From: Salinimonas lutimaris
GTDB lineage: Bacteria > Pseudomonadota > Gammaproteobacteria > Enterobacterales > Alteromonadaceae
Direction of reading: 5' to 3'
NCBI RefSeq assembly: GCF_005222225.1
Contig: NZ_CP036536.1
Location: 2,628,001-2,692,000 of the forward strand
DNA length: 64,000 nucleotides
The notes under the pieces are model-generated. The model was not told where the DNA came from. It saw only the letters and a list, made by a program, of their open reading frames with translations, and ran no database searches. The position numbers and the translations under genes are program-made. Below, one piece after another: positions 37,160 to 46,940 of this stretch. Position 1 is the first letter of the stretch. Each line of letters begins with the position of its first letter.

Positions 37160-37711
37160 TCAGGCTTTTTGCCAGTCAAACTTCTTAAACGGTGCATCAA
37201 CCGGCGTGTCGGCCAGATGATTGGTATAGTTACTCATGACCTTTTGCGCCAGAATGGCGATAATTTCCAGCACCTGTTGATTGCCATAACCCACATTGAA
37301 AAACTCACTTAAGATATCATCATCAATGTAACCACGGTTACGGGTCAGTGACAGCGTTGCCTGCTTCAGCACATTCAGTTTGCTGTCACTTAAAGTTTTG
37401 TCATCACGTAATTCGTTGATAAGATCGTCATCAACGCCCATATTCTTTGCAATGGCAGTATGGGCCGGTACGCAATAATGACAGTTATGCTCAACATTGA
37501 TGGTCTGCCATACCACAGTCAGCTCTTCTTTGTTGAATGAAGTTTGTTGCGCCAGCTCATGCAGCTTTTGGTATCCCTCCAGCAGCGCTGGTGCTTCGGC
37601 CATGACCGCATGAAGGTTTGGAATCATGCCAAATGCTTTTTGCGATTCGCCAAGCAGTGCTTTTGACTTTTCAGGGGCATTACTTTCATCATATAGCGTA
37701 AAATCTGTCAT
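37160..37711 (-). CDS. carboxymuconolactone decarboxylase/AhpD-like CxxC protein
   Basis: A 183-aa all-helical protein of the CMD/AhpD superfamily. The redox motif is C77-H-Y-C80 followed by His84 (HNCHYCVPAHT), the arrangement used by AhpD-type alkylhydroperoxidases. This suggests peroxide or electrophile detoxification. Substrate unknown. It is divergent from a TetR regulator, and two palindromes lie over its promoter, so the regulator probably represses it. Confidence 0.88.
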   Translation of the reverse strand: MTDFTLYDESNAPEKSKALLGESQKAFGMIPNLHAVMAEAPALLEGYQKLHELAQQTSFNKEELTVVWQTINVEHNCHYCVPAHTAIAKNMGVDDDLINELRDDKTLSDSKLNVLKQATLSLTRNRGYIDDDILSEFFNVGYGNQQVLEIIAILAQKVMSNYTNHLADTPVDAPFKKFDWQKA

Positions 37712-37755
37712 CAGGTTTCTCCTGTTTTGTTGCGTTCAAAGATATAATGGGCACT

Positions 37756-37773
37756 CTTGAACAATCGTTCAAG
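37756..37773. promoter_or_regulatory. palindromic operator 1 (TetR-type)
   Basis: CTTGAACAATCGTTCAAG has perfect 7-nt arms around AATC. Its minus-strand TTGAAC can also serve as a -35 for the CxxC gene, with an AT-rich -10 near 37743-37748. Confidence 0.7.
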
Positions 37774-37780
37774 GGGCAAT

Positions 37781-37796
37781 TTGAACATTTGTTCAA
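37781..37796. promoter_or_regulatory. palindromic operator 2 (TetR-type)
   Basis: TTGAACATTTGTTCAA has the same TTGAAC / GTTCAA arms and 4-nt spacing as operator 1. The two centres lie 24 nt apart, and the second is 26 nt from the TetR start codon, fitting autoregulation. Confidence 0.7.
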
Positions 37797-37822
37797 TTTT
37801 TCGTGTTATAGGTTAGATAAAA

Positions 37823-38416
37823 GTGATATACGAACAAACCGAACTGTTGGATAAAGCCACTGAGCTGTTCTGGCAAAAAGGCTTTCAAGCCACCAGTATG
37901 CGCGACATTCAGCAAGCGCTGGATATGCGTCCGGGCAGTCTTTATGCGCGTTTTTCAGGCAAAGCCGATTTATTTGAAAAAGTGATTGGTCATTATGCCG
38001 AGCAGATACTTGGCCGGCTGGAAAGCGCAGGTGCACACGAAAGTCCGCTTGATGCATGCCGTGAATTTATGGTGGAAGAGCTTATCAGGCCGGCTGAAAA
38101 ACGTTATCAGCGTCAGTGTCTGTTGCTAAATGCCCTGGCCGAGCACGACAAATTAGATGATGGCGCCAAAGATGCCCTGTTTCAGGCGATGCAAAAATTA
38201 CATCAGGGCTTTGCGGTTGTGGCCGGCGGGCTGAAAAACGCCGGTATTATCGACGCCGGTGTGCCGGAAGCCCAGGTTGGTCAATGGTTGCAGATACAGT
38301 TTGTAGGATTGCGTAATGCAGCCTTTCTGGCTCAGGATGACAGCCAGATCACCCTGCTGATTGAAAAGCTGATGCTGGACCTGCAGGGCCAGTGGCCCCA
38401 ACAGGGCGCGGTGTAA
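37823..38416 (+). CDS. TetR-family transcriptional regulator
   Basis: A 197-aa repressor-type protein. Starts at GTG. The N-terminal helix-turn-helix (ATELFWQKGFQATSMRDIQQ to SLYARFSGKADLFE, about 11-53) is typical. The ligand-binding C-terminal half ends LMLDLQGQWPQ. It is divergent from the CxxC protein gene across 111 nt holding two palindromes. Ligand unknown. A GC-rich hairpin without T-run (38425-38455) follows. Confidence 0.92.
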   Translation: MIYEQTELLDKATELFWQKGFQATSMRDIQQALDMRPGSLYARFSGKADLFEKVIGHYAEQILGRLESAGAHESPLDACREFMVEELIRPAEKRYQRQCLLLNALAEHDKLDDGAKDALFQAMQKLHQGFAVVAGGLKNAGIIDAGVPEAQVGQWLQIQFVGLRNAAFLAQDDSQITLLIEKLMLDLQGQWPQQGAV

Positions 38417-38466
38417 GTGCCTGAGCCCGGGACCGGTTTTAAGCTTTGCCCGGGCCCGGTAACTGA

Positions 38467-38646
38467 CTAGTCACGAAACATCATCATGATCAGCTGTATA
38501 ACCAGCGATACCATGATAAGCGGCCAGATCCAGCGACCTATTTTACCGGCGGTTTCATTGCTGATGCGCATATTCGACCGCTCAATCAGCGGCACAATGA
38601 TAAACAGCGCCAGAAACAACACGCCCAGAATAATCAGAACTTCCAT
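38467..38646 (-). CDS. small two-helix membrane protein
   Basis: A 59-aa product if started at the ATG 13 nt inside the end of ubiF (MEVLIILGVLFLALFIIVPL). It has two hydrophobic segments (2-22 and 39-56) around a short polar, Arg/Asn/Glu-containing turn. GGGG lies upstream. A longer in-frame start would overlap ubiF by 100 nt and adds a Gly/Ala/Asp-rich extension of chance appearance. Not recognised as a named family; likely coupled to ubiF. Confidence 0.6.
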   Translation of the reverse strand: MEVLIILGVLFLALFIIVPLIERSNMRISNETAGKIGRWIWPLIMVSLVIQLIMMMFRD

Positions 38647-39833
38647 TGGTGCATCCCCATTGCGTATTTGAGAACCTGCCGGCGTACCGGCGTCATCGTC
38701 TGCGCCAGCCCCAGCAGGCGGTTTCTTACCCATTTAACTGGGGGCAGGTTGTTGCTGAACAAGAGGTAGAAGCCATCCATAGCGCTCATCATCGCCAGAT
38801 TATCCCGGCGGCGCGGACGCTCATAAGCGTGTTGCAGCGCCCGGACAAACGCCGGGCTGCTCAGATCACTGGCGTCTTTACACTGAGTCAGCAGACTCGC
38901 TACATCCCGAAAACCGATGTTCACCCCCTGCCCGGCCAATGGATTGATCGTATGGGCTGCATCGCCAACCAGGATCACCCGTCCGCTGAGGTACTGCTGT
39001 GCATGCATGCGGGTAAGCGGAAACGCTGCTTTGCCGACGACCTTAAAGGCTCCGGCGTGAGCCGGAAATGCATCAGTGATGGCCTGTTGCAGGCGCAGAT
39101 TGTCCAGCTTGCTCAGTGCTTTGATTTTTTCAGGGCTGTCATACCAGACAAACGAGCCAAAATTGTCATACATGGGTAAAAAGGCCCGCGGGCCGCTCGG
39201 GTGAAATTCCTGCCAGGTCCAGTTGGCCAGCGGCTGCTGCGTTTCTACAGTAATGCCCAGCGCATGCTGGCTATATTGCCAGCCGCTTGTGCCGATGCCA
39301 GCGAGCCGGCGTACCACCGAATTCGCACCATCTGCGCCAATCAGCCAGCGCGCCTGTAAATGTGTGCCATTAGCCAGCGCTATCTGACAGTGGTCATGGT
39401 GCTGGGTCAGTGTTTCAATGGTAGAGTCAAACCAGCCCGGTAGCGCTTCGCTGTGTGCTATATCGTGGTTGCACTGAGCAAGGGCATCCAGACACGCCAG
39501 TTGCAGCAAGCGGTTTTCAACAAAGTAGCCCAGTATGTCCATGTTGGCCATGGCCGCGGTAAAGTCAGTACGTGTGTCGGGGGCTTCCCACACCGACAAG
39601 CTGTCGTACTGGCGCACCCTACCCTCGGGAAGATTTTGCCAGGCCCCCAGTTCAGTAAGCAGGTCTACCGAAGCCATCGACAATGCAGACACTCTCAGGT
39701 CTGGGCCATCGCTTTGAGTAAAAGGCCGCGGCTGGCTGGCTTCAATCACCGCCACCTGATATCCCTGCCGACGCAGACCTAATGCGGTAGCGGCGCCAAT
39801 CATGCCGCCACCACTAATACAAAAATCGTACAT
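38634..39833 (-). CDS. ubiF: 2-octaprenyl-3-methyl-6-methoxy-1,4-benzoquinol hydroxylase UbiF
   Basis: FAD monooxygenase of ubiquinone synthesis (C6 hydroxylation). The start is at the ATG giving MYDFCISGGGMIGAATALGL, where the Rossmann GxGxxG-type motif begins at residue 8. An upstream in-frame ATG adds 36 non-homologous residues. 399 aa. Further motifs are WLIGADGANSVVRR (DG motif) and GRVILVGDAAHTINPLAGQGVN (split at about 280-301, GD motif). It is divergent from miaB, as in E. coli, which supports UbiF over UbiH or VisC. Confidence 0.92.
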   Translation of the reverse strand: MYDFCISGGGMIGAATALGLRRQGYQVAVIEASQPRPFTQSDGPDLRVSALSMASVDLLTELGAWQNLPEGRVRQYDSLSVWEAPDTRTDFTAAMANMDILGYFVENRLLQLACLDALAQCNHDIAHSEALPGWFDSTIETLTQHHDHCQIALANGTHLQARWLIGADGANSVVRRLAGIGTSGWQYSQHALGITVETQQPLANWTWQEFHPSGPRAFLPMYDNFGSFVWYDSPEKIKALSKLDNLRLQQAITDAFPAHAGAFKVVGKAAFPLTRMHAQQYLSGRVILVGDAAHTINPLAGQGVNIGFRDVASLLTQCKDASDLSSPAFVRALQHAYERPRRRDNLAMMSAMDGFYLLFSNNLPPVKWVRNRLLGLAQTMTPVRRQVLKYAMGMHQWKF

Positions 39834-40123
39834 AAACACTCCCGCTGTTCTGCCTGCATTATGACGTAAAGTACTGACAGAGTCATGATTTAGGTCAATT
39901 GGCCGGATTGTCAGGTTTTTCTGCCAGCGAATTATGGACAATCCCTGTGCAAAGACGTGGATAACAGGTAAAATACGCGGCTATTTTGAACTTGTACCGG
40001 TTGTATTTTTTGGCATCGACGCCTGTCTTTCGCAAAATAATGATTGAGCGACAGACATTACCCCGCACTGCGCGGCTGGTTTTAACGGACACCGGTTTCA
40101 CCTACAGACACTAAAAAGTTGCT

Positions 40124-41560
40124 ATGACCAAAAAGCTGTTTATTAAAACCTGGGGTTGCCAGATGAACGAGTATGACTCGGACAAAATGGCGGATCTGTT
40201 AGACTCAACCCACGGCTTCACCCGTGCTGAAGAAGCAGAAGAAGCGGATATTATTCTGCTTAACACCTGCTCTATCCGTGAAAAGGCACAGGAAAAAGTA
40301 TTTCATCAACTGGGCCGCTGGAAAAACCTGAAGCAGACCAAGCCGGATCTGATTATCGGTGTGGGCGGCTGTGTGGCGTCACAGGAAGGCGATGCGATTC
40401 GCCAACGTGCGCCGTTTGTTGATCTGGTATTTGGTCCGCAAACACTGCACCGCCTGCCGGAAATGATTAAGTCACTGCAAGGTGGCGCACAGTCGGTGGT
40501 GGATGTCAGCTTCCCGGAAATTGAAAAATTTGACCGTCTGCCAGAGCCGCGTGCTGATGGCCCGACAGCGTTTGTCTCTATCATGGAAGGCTGCTCTAAG
40601 TATTGCAGCTTCTGCGTGGTACCTTACACCCGCGGTGAAGAAGTCAGCCGTCCGGCCGACGATGTGATTCTGGAAGTGGCGCAGCTGGCTGAGCAGGGTG
40701 TGCGGGAAGTAAACCTGCTGGGCCAGAATGTGAACGCCTATCGTGGCGAGCATCATGATGGCACCGTATGTCGTTTCTCTGAGCTGTTAGAGCTGGTTGC
40801 GGCTATCGATGGTATTGACCGTATTCGCTATACCACCTCTCACCCGGTGGAGTTTACTGACGATATCATTGCTGCCTATGAAACAATTCCGGAGCTGGTC
40901 GATCACCTGCACCTGCCGGTACAAAGTGGTTCAGATCGCATTTTGAACCTGATGAAGCGCGGCCATACGGCGCTGGAATATAAATCGAAAATGCGCAAGC
41001 TGCGCAAGGTTCGCCCTAATATCAGTATGTCTTCGGACTTTATCATTGGCTTTCCGGGTGAAACCGATGCCGATTTTGAAGCCACGATGGATCTGATTCA
41101 GGCGGTCGACTACGACCTGAGCTTCAGCTTTATTTACAGCGCACGTCCGGGTACACCGGCTGCCGACGCGGTAGATGATGTGGCTGAAGAAACCAAAAAG
41201 CAGCGTTTGTACCTGCTGCAGCAGCGTATCAATCAGCAGGCCCTGCGCATTGCCCGTAATATGGTAGGCACCGAGCAGCGTATTCTGGTTGAAGGTCCGT
41301 CGAAGAAAAACCCAATGGAGCTGTCTGGCCGTACCGAAAATAACCGGGTGGTTAACTTTGAAGGTACGCCGGATATGATTGGTGAGTTTGTTGATGTGAA
41401 CATCACTGACGTATTTACCAATTCCCTGCGTGGTGAGGTTGTTCGCCGCGAACAGGACATGGGGTTGCGTGTGGCGGTATCGCCCCAATCTATAACTGCG
41501 AAACACAGTCATGAACAGCCTGACGCGCTTGGCGTGGGTCAGTTTGTTCCAACAGCATAA
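40124..41560 (+). CDS. miaB: tRNA-2-methylthio-N6-dimethylallyladenosine synthase MiaB
   Basis: Radical-SAM methylthiotransferase that converts i6A37 to ms2i6A37 in tRNAs. 478 aa. The N-terminal UPF0004 domain has cluster cysteines C12, C49 and C83. The radical-SAM cluster is C157-x3-C161-x2-C164 in [10 protein letters not shown], and the TRAM domain is near 375-440. All six cluster cysteines are present. Head of the miaB-ybeZ-ybeY-corC-lnt run. Confidence 0.97.
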   Translation: MTKKLFIKTWGCQMNEYDSDKMADLLDSTHGFTRAEEAEEADIILLNTCSIREKAQEKVFHQLGRWKNLKQTKPDLIIGVGGCVASQEGDAIRQRAPFVDLVFGPQTLHRLPEMIKSLQGGAQSVVDVSFPEIEKFDRLPEPRADGPTAFVSIMEGCSKYCSFCVVPYTRGEEVSRPADDVILEVAQLAEQGVREVNLLGQNVNAYRGEHHDGTVCRFSELLELVAAIDGIDRIRYTTSHPVEFTDDIIAAYETIPELVDHLHLPVQSGSDRILNLMKRGHTALEYKSKMRKLRKVRPNISMSSDFIIGFPGETDADFEATMDLIQAVDYDLSFSFIYSARPGTPAADAVDDVAEETKKQRLYLLQQRINQQALRIARNMVGTEQRILVEGPSKKNPMELSGRTENNRVVNFEGTPDMIGEFVDVNITDVFTNSLRGEVVRREQDMGLRVAVSPQSITAKHSHEQPDALGVGQFVPTA

Positions 41561-41581
41561 AACAGCGAGGAAATCACTAGC

Positions 41582-42646
41582 TTGAGTAATTTGGTAAGCA
41601 ACGAATTTGTACTGGAACCCGCCGACAACAAACGGTTATCTGTGTTGTGCGGGCCTTTTGATGACAACATTAAACAAATTGAACGTCGTTTGGGTGTGGA
41701 AATCACCTATCGCAATAACGCCTTTAAAGTGCTGGGCGACAGCCTGCAGGCCGTTGGTGCGGCCGAACTACTTAAGCAGCTGTACGTTGAAACCCAGCCG
41801 GTCAAAGGTCAGCCGGCGGAGCTGACCCCAGAGCAGGTTCACCTGGCTATTCAGGAAGCCAGCGTTATGGAAGCGGATGAAGGTAATAAAACCCGCTCCG
41901 GTGGCGATTTAAATATCAAAACCAAGCGCGGTGTCATAAAGCCCCGTAATCCCAACCAGACGCAGTATGTGGCTAATATTCTTAACCACGACATCAGCTT
42001 TGGCATTGGCCCGGCGGGAACCGGTAAAACTTATCTGGCAGTAGCCGCGGCAGTAGATGCTCTGGAACGCCAGGAAGTTCGCCGTATTCTGCTGACCCGT
42101 CCGGCGGTAGAAGCCGGCGAAAAACTGGGCTTTCTGCCCGGTGACCTTTCACAGAAAGTCGACCCGTACCTGCGCCCGCTTTACGATGCACTATTTGAAA
42201 TGATGGGCTTTGAAAAAGTGGAAAAGCTGATGGAGCGTAATGTCATTGAAGTGGCGCCACTGGCTTATATGCGGGGGCGTACCCTCAATGATGCGTTTAT
42301 CATTCTGGATGAAAGCCAGAACACGACCTCAGAGCAGATGAAAATGTTTCTGACCCGGATTGGCTTTAACTCCAAGGCTGTGATCACCGGTGACATTACC
42401 CAGGTTGACCTGCCCCGCGGCGTTCGTTCAGGTCTGCGTCATGCCATTGACGTGCTCAGCGATGTGAAAGACATTTCGTTTAACTTCTTTGTGGCTGGTG
42501 ATGTGGTACGTCATCCTGTGGTGGCACGCATTGTTGAAGCCTACGAGGTACACGACAAGCAGGCAGAGGCTGAAAGGCTGGCTCGCAAGGAAGAAGCGCT
42601 TAAAGCCAAACAGGCCGCGCAGAACAATGATGAGGCGTCGTCGTGA
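41582..42646 (+). CDS. ybeZ: PhoH-like ATPase YbeZ
   Basis: PhoH-family P-loop protein, 354 aa. Start codon TTG, 21 nt after miaB. Walker A GPAGTGKT at 143-150 and Walker [12 protein letters not shown] near 236-246. It works with the rRNA endonuclease YbeY in many bacteria, and the ybeY start overlaps its stop (GTGA). The C-terminal tail is charged and Ala/Glu/Lys-rich. Confidence 0.94.
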   Translation: MSNLVSNEFVLEPADNKRLSVLCGPFDDNIKQIERRLGVEITYRNNAFKVLGDSLQAVGAAELLKQLYVETQPVKGQPAELTPEQVHLAIQEASVMEADEGNKTRSGGDLNIKTKRGVIKPRNPNQTQYVANILNHDISFGIGPAGTGKTYLAVAAAVDALERQEVRRILLTRPAVEAGEKLGFLPGDLSQKVDPYLRPLYDALFEMMGFEKVEKLMERNVIEVAPLAYMRGRTLNDAFIILDESQNTTSEQMKMFLTRIGFNSKAVITGDITQVDLPRGVRSGLRHAIDVLSDVKDISFNFFVAGDVVRHPVVARIVEAYEVHDKQAEAERLARKEEALKAKQAAQNNDEASS

Positions 42647-43116
42647 CGGCGCTGATTGATTTTCAGATGGCCTATGAGGGTGATGCCGGTATTGCGGCAT
42701 CTATCCCTGAGCCGCAGGTGTTGCAAAAATGGGCCGACACCGTCTTTCTGCTCCTGGATTTATTTGATCAGGAATTTACCGCCCGCTTTGTCGGTGATGA
42801 TGAATCCCGTAACCTGAACCATCAGTATCGGGGAAAGGACAAACCCACCAATGTGCTGTCTTTTCCGTTTGAGTCCCCGCCTGAAATTGAAATGCCTTTG
42901 TTAGGTGACCTGGTGATTTGTGCGCCGGTGATCTGCCGCGAGGCAGCCGAACAGGGCAAAACGGTGGAAAATCATTATGCCCATATGATCGTGCATGGCA
43001 TCCTTCATTTGCTGGGCTATGATCATATTGATGATGCCGAAGCGCAGGAAATGGAAGCACTGGAAATTCGCATACTGGCCGAATTAGGCATTGACGATCC
43101 GTATCAGGACGATTAA
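42643..43116 (+). CDS. ybeY: rRNA maturation endoribonuclease YbeY
   Basis: Zinc metalloprotein needed for 16S rRNA 3' maturation and 70S quality control. Starts at GTG overlapping the ybeZ stop by 4 nt. 157 aa. The metal site is H118-x3-H122-x5-H128 in [11 protein letters not shown], complete. Confidence 0.96.
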   Translation: MTALIDFQMAYEGDAGIAASIPEPQVLQKWADTVFLLLDLFDQEFTARFVGDDESRNLNHQYRGKDKPTNVLSFPFESPPEIEMPLLGDLVICAPVICREAAEQGKTVENHYAHMIVHGILHLLGYDHIDDAEAQEMEALEIRILAELGIDDPYQDD

Positions 43117-43148
43117 TTTAATTTTGAACACATTTAAAAACGGAAATT

Positions 43149-44006
43149 ATGAGCGACGATAATCCTCACTCTACCAACGGCTCTTCGACGAAAAGTTGGT
43201 TAGACAAAATAAAGTTGTCTTTCTCCGGAGAGCCGAGAAGTAAAGAAGAACTGGTAGAAGTTATCAGTGAAGCCGAGCAGCGGGAAGTTATCGACCCGCA
43301 GACCCGCGAAATGATTGAGGGGGTCATCGGCGTCAACGATATGCGGGTCAGGGATATCATGATTCCTCGTACCCAGATGACCACCATCGATATTGAGCAG
43401 AAAATCGAAGAATTTCTGCCCATCATGCTCGAATCCGCCCACTCCCGCTTTCCTGTCATCAGCGAAGACAAAGATCATATCGAAGGCATCTTACTGGCTA
43501 AAGATTTGCTGTCTTATATGTTTAACTCTGAACAGGAGTTTTCACTACGCGCGGTACTGCGTCCGGCAGTGATTGTGCCAGAAAGTAAACGGGTGGATGT
43601 ACTGCTTAAAGAATTCCGTCAGCAGCGCTATCACATGGCTATTGTGGTGGACGAATACGGCGGTGTGTCCGGTCTGGTCACAATTGAAGATATTCTTGAG
43701 CTGATTGTGGGTGAAATTGAAGATGAGTACGACACCGAGGAAGATGGTACGGATGACATCCGTCCGTTGAATAAATCAACCTACTCGGTAAAAGCACTCA
43801 CCCCGGTTGAAGATTTTAACAGCTTTTTTGAAACCAGTTTCAGTGAAGAAGAAGCTGACACCATCGGGGGTATCGTTCTAAAAGCGTTCGGGCACATGCC
43901 TGATACCAGTGATGAAATTTCCATTGGCGATATTCATTTTAAAATTACCCACTCAGACAAACGTCGTCTGGTCCAGCTTAAGGTTACTATCCCCTCACTG
44001 GAGTAA
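43149..44006 (+). CDS. corC: CorC/YbeX CBS-domain protein
   Basis: A 285-aa cytoplasmic protein with two CBS domains (about 65-190, including MIPRTQM and VVDEYGGVSGLVTIEDILE) and a C-terminal CorC_HlyC domain (about 205-285). Historically linked to magnesium/cobalt efflux; YbeX is also linked to ribosome metabolism. No membrane segment. A GGAG inside its last codons appears to serve the next gene, lnt. Confidence 0.94.
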   Translation: MSDDNPHSTNGSSTKSWLDKIKLSFSGEPRSKEELVEVISEAEQREVIDPQTREMIEGVIGVNDMRVRDIMIPRTQMTTIDIEQKIEEFLPIMLESAHSRFPVISEDKDHIEGILLAKDLLSYMFNSEQEFSLRAVLRPAVIVPESKRVDVLLKEFRQQRYHMAIVVDEYGGVSGLVTIEDILELIVGEIEDEYDTEEDGTDDIRPLNKSTYSVKALTPVEDFNSFFETSFSEEEADTIGGIVLKAFGHMPDTSDEISIGDIHFKITHSDKRRLVQLKVTIPSLE

Positions 44007-44011
44007 GTCCC

Positions 44012-45517
44012 CTGAATCCACTACTCTCTGCTGCCCTGCTGTTACTCAGCGGGGCCAGCCTGACATTTGCTTTTGCGCCGTTTAACGCCTGGCCGGTGAT
44101 CTTTCCGGCGCTGGCCGTGGCCATTATTCAGTTATACAAACGGTCCGATAAGGGCTTTTTGACCGGCTGGTTGTTTGGTTTAGGCTGGTTTGGTGCTGGT
44201 ATTAGCTGGGTGCATGTCAGCATTGCTGATTTTGGCGGTATGCCGCTCATTGCCTCCGTCGGTATCATGGTGTTGTTATGTGCTTATCTGGCGCTGTATC
44301 CGGCTCTGGCCTTCTGGATAACCAAACGGATCTTTACTCCTGCCCTGTGGCCGCTCTCGCTGCCGGCGATCTGGTTTGTCACCGAGTGGCTGCGAAGCTG
44401 GATGCTATCCGGCTTTCCCTGGCTGTCGCTGGGTTACAGTCAGATAGACAGCCCGCTGGCCGGCTGGATGCCGGTTATTGGTGAAACCGGGGTCAGCGCA
44501 CTGATCATGATCCTGTGCAGCGCCGGGGCCATCTGGCTGCTTCGCCGTCAGTATCTGCCGGTGGCGCTGTTATTTGCCGTCACCTTTGTCAGCGGCTATC
44601 TGCTGCGTCAGCACAACTGGGTGACCCCGCACGAGCAAAAGTCTGTGGCCATGGTACAGGGCAACATCAAGCAGTCGCTACGCTGGATGCCTGAGCAGGA
44701 TCGCCCGACCATGGAAAAGTATCGTAAGCTTACCCAGCCGTTATGGAATAATGATTTAATTATCTGGCCGGAAGCGGCGGTGCCCAAGCTGGAGTATTTG
44801 GCCAACAATTATCTTAGCAATATGGATGATGTGGCGGCCCGTCATAGTACCGCTATTATTACCGGCATCGTTAACTACAATTTTGAAACCGAGGAAGCCT
44901 GGAACAATCTGATTGTGCTGGGTGAAAAAGAAGACGGCAGTGGTGCCCACTATCGTTACTTGAATGCTAACCGGTATGCCAAACACCACCTGTTACCGGT
45001 GGGTGAATTTGTGCCATTTGAGGATTTTTTGCGGCCGCTGGCCCCCTTGTTTGATTTGCCCATGTCATCGTTTGCCCGGGGCGATTTTGTGCAGCCGAAT
45101 CTTATCGCCAATGGCATTCATCTGGCGCCGGCCATCTGCTTTGAAATTGCCTTTCCCCACCAGGTAGCCGCCAATATTCAGCGCGATACCGATATGATTA
45201 TCACCGTCAGCAATGATGCCTGGTTTGGCGACTCCCACGGCCCGGCCCAGCATCTGGAAATGGCCCGGGTCCGGGCGCTGGAATTTGGTCGCCCGGTTGT
45301 GCGTGCCACCAACAATGGCATTACCGCTTTTATCGATGAGCGCGGCACCCTCACCGGTGTACTGCCCCAGTTTGAAGAAGGCACTATCAGCAAAACAGTG
45401 ACCACTACACGAGGTATTACGCCATATCGCTACTTAGGTGAAATTCCTGTTGCTCTGCTTTTGGCAATCAGTATTGGCGCTGCCTGGCTCATGCAGCGAA
45501 AACGCCGCCAGCAATAA
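44012..45517 (+). CDS. lnt: apolipoprotein N-acyltransferase Lnt, probable CTG start
   Basis: Adds the third acyl chain to lipoproteins in the inner membrane. The frame stays open and homologous-looking upstream of the first GTG (44096). CTG 44012 has GGAG at 44000-44003, eight bases before it, and no ATG, GTG or TTG is available between the corC stop and 44096. From CTG the product is 501 aa (E. coli 512) and regains the first membrane helix (NPLLSAALLLLSGASLTFAF). The catalytic triad in this numbering is E254 (WPEAAVP), K324 (RYAKHHLLP) and C376 (PAICFE). If the GTG is used instead, the protein lacks helix 1. Confidence 0.88.
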   Translation: MNPLLSAALLLLSGASLTFAFAPFNAWPVIFPALAVAIIQLYKRSDKGFLTGWLFGLGWFGAGISWVHVSIADFGGMPLIASVGIMVLLCAYLALYPALAFWITKRIFTPALWPLSLPAIWFVTEWLRSWMLSGFPWLSLGYSQIDSPLAGWMPVIGETGVSALIMILCSAGAIWLLRRQYLPVALLFAVTFVSGYLLRQHNWVTPHEQKSVAMVQGNIKQSLRWMPEQDRPTMEKYRKLTQPLWNNDLIIWPEAAVPKLEYLANNYLSNMDDVAARHSTAIITGIVNYNFETEEAWNNLIVLGEKEDGSGAHYRYLNANRYAKHHLLPVGEFVPFEDFLRPLAPLFDLPMSSFARGDFVQPNLIANGIHLAPAICFEIAFPHQVAANIQRDTDMIITVSNDAWFGDSHGPAQHLEMARVRALEFGRPVVRATNNGITAFIDERGTLTGVLPQFEEGTISKTVTTTRGITPYRYLGEIPVALLLAISIGAAWLMQRKRRQQ

Positions 45518-45612
45518 TCTTTAGCTTATCCTGTTCCCGGGAATGACTGACGCTTCTTTTTCAGGCATCGCCCGGGGTATAGTTATCCTTCATATACAAT
45601 TAAAGGATAACT

Positions 45613-46899
45613 ATGCGACGTTTTTTCTCTGCTCTGACATTGTCCACCCTGACAGTTGTGTGCGCGTTGCCTGCATTGGCAGATAATCTTATTCTGACCG
45701 CCGACCGCATGGTGGATGTAGAATCCGGTGAAGTCATCAACCAGGCTGCAGTCATTGTGCGCGACAACAAGATTGTGGCTGCGGGTAAAGCTGCCTCACT
45801 AGCACTGCCCAGCGATGCCAGAATCCTGGCGCTGGGTGATGCCACCCTGATGCCCGGCCTGATGGACATGCACGTGCATCTGACCAGCGATGCCACACGC
45901 CATGGATACAAGCGCCTGAGCGTATCACTGCCACGCAGTACCATTACCGGCGTTAAGCATGCCCGACAAACCCTGATGGCCGGTTTTACTACCGTACGTA
46001 ACGTGGGCGCGCCGGGCTTTGCCGATGTGGCCCTGCGAGATGCTATTAATGCCGGCGACATACCCGGCCCACGCATGTTTGTAGCCGGCCCGTCACTGGG
46101 TGTGACCGGCGGGCACTGCGACAACAACCTGCTGCCTTATGAATATAATGATACCGGTGAGGGCGTAGCCGATGGCCCGTGGGAAGTCCGCAAAGCAGTG
46201 CGCCGTAACATTAAATATGGGGCCACCGTGATTAAGTTTTGTGCCACCGGTGGCGTATTGTCAAAAGGGACAAAAGTCGGCGCTCAGCAATATACTTATG
46301 AAGAAATGAAAGCCCTGATTGATGAAGCGCATCTGCGCGGTTTGACCGTGGCTACCCATGCCCATGGTACATCAGGTATCAAAACGGCCATCAAAGCCGG
46401 TGTGGATTCAGTGGAACATGTAAGCCTGCTGGATGACGAAGCGATTGAGCTGGCACTTGAAAACGGTACCTACTTTTCGATGGATATTTATGTGACTGAA
46501 TATATCTTAAATGAAGGGGCCAAAGCGGGTATTTTAGAAGAAAGTCTGGCCAAGGAACGTACGGTGGGCAAAACCCAGCGGGCTAACTTTGAAAAAGCCG
46601 TTAAAGCCGGCGTTAACATGGTATTTGGCTCAGATGCCGGAGTGTATCCGCACGGCGATAACGCGAAACAATTTGCGCGTATGGTGAAATTCGGGATGAC
46701 CCCGATGCAAGCGATTCAGGCAGCCACCATTAACGCCGCCGGCTTACTGAAACAGCAAGACTCGCTGGGCAGTCTGCGCGCCGGAAAATATGCAGATATT
46801 ATTGCGGTGGCGGGAAATCCGCTGAAGGATATGAGTAAAATGGAACAGGTGAGTATGGTGATAAAAGATGGCCAGCTCATTTACGCACCGGCCATGTAA
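45613..46899 (+). CDS. secreted metal-dependent amidohydrolase (Xaa-Pro/Xaa-Arg dipeptidase-like)
   Basis: A 428-aa precursor with a Sec signal (1-22, cleavage near ALA-D). Binuclear amidohydrolase fold: H87 and H89 in DMHVHL, carboxylated Lys208 in VIKFCATGG, H249/H251 in THAHG, H269 in VEHVS and D341 in GSDAG. All metal ligands are present. The sequence style fits the subgroup hydrolysing dipeptides with C-terminal Pro or Arg, but substrate is not provable. AAAGGA precedes the ATG. Confidence 0.9.
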   Translation: MRRFFSALTLSTLTVVCALPALADNLILTADRMVDVESGEVINQAAVIVRDNKIVAAGKAASLALPSDARILALGDATLMPGLMDMHVHLTSDATRHGYKRLSVSLPRSTITGVKHARQTLMAGFTTVRNVGAPGFADVALRDAINAGDIPGPRMFVAGPSLGVTGGHCDNNLLPYEYNDTGEGVADGPWEVRKAVRRNIKYGATVIKFCATGGVLSKGTKVGAQQYTYEEMKALIDEAHLRGLTVATHAHGTSGIKTAIKAGVDSVEHVSLLDDEAIELALENGTYFSMDIYVTEYILNEGAKAGILEESLAKERTVGKTQRANFEKAVKAGVNMVFGSDAGVYPHGDNAKQFARMVKFGMTPMQAIQAATINAAGLLKQQDSLGSLRAGKYADIIAVAGNPLKDMSKMEQVSMVIKDGQLIYAPAM

Positions 46900-46910
46900 C
46901 ATGCACTGGT

Positions 46911-46933
46911 AAGCGCCAGCCACGCTGGCGCTT
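46911..46933. terminator. hairpin between convergent genes
   Basis: AAGCGCCAGC / GCTGGCGCTT with a CAC loop. T-runs are short, so efficiency is uncertain. Confidence 0.7.
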
Positions 46934-46940
46934 TAACAGC

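Noticed and set aside
38425..38455. GC-rich inverted repeat GCCCGGG / CCCGGGC as a terminator.
   Set aside because: No T-run on either strand; mentioned only as a hairpin between convergent genes.
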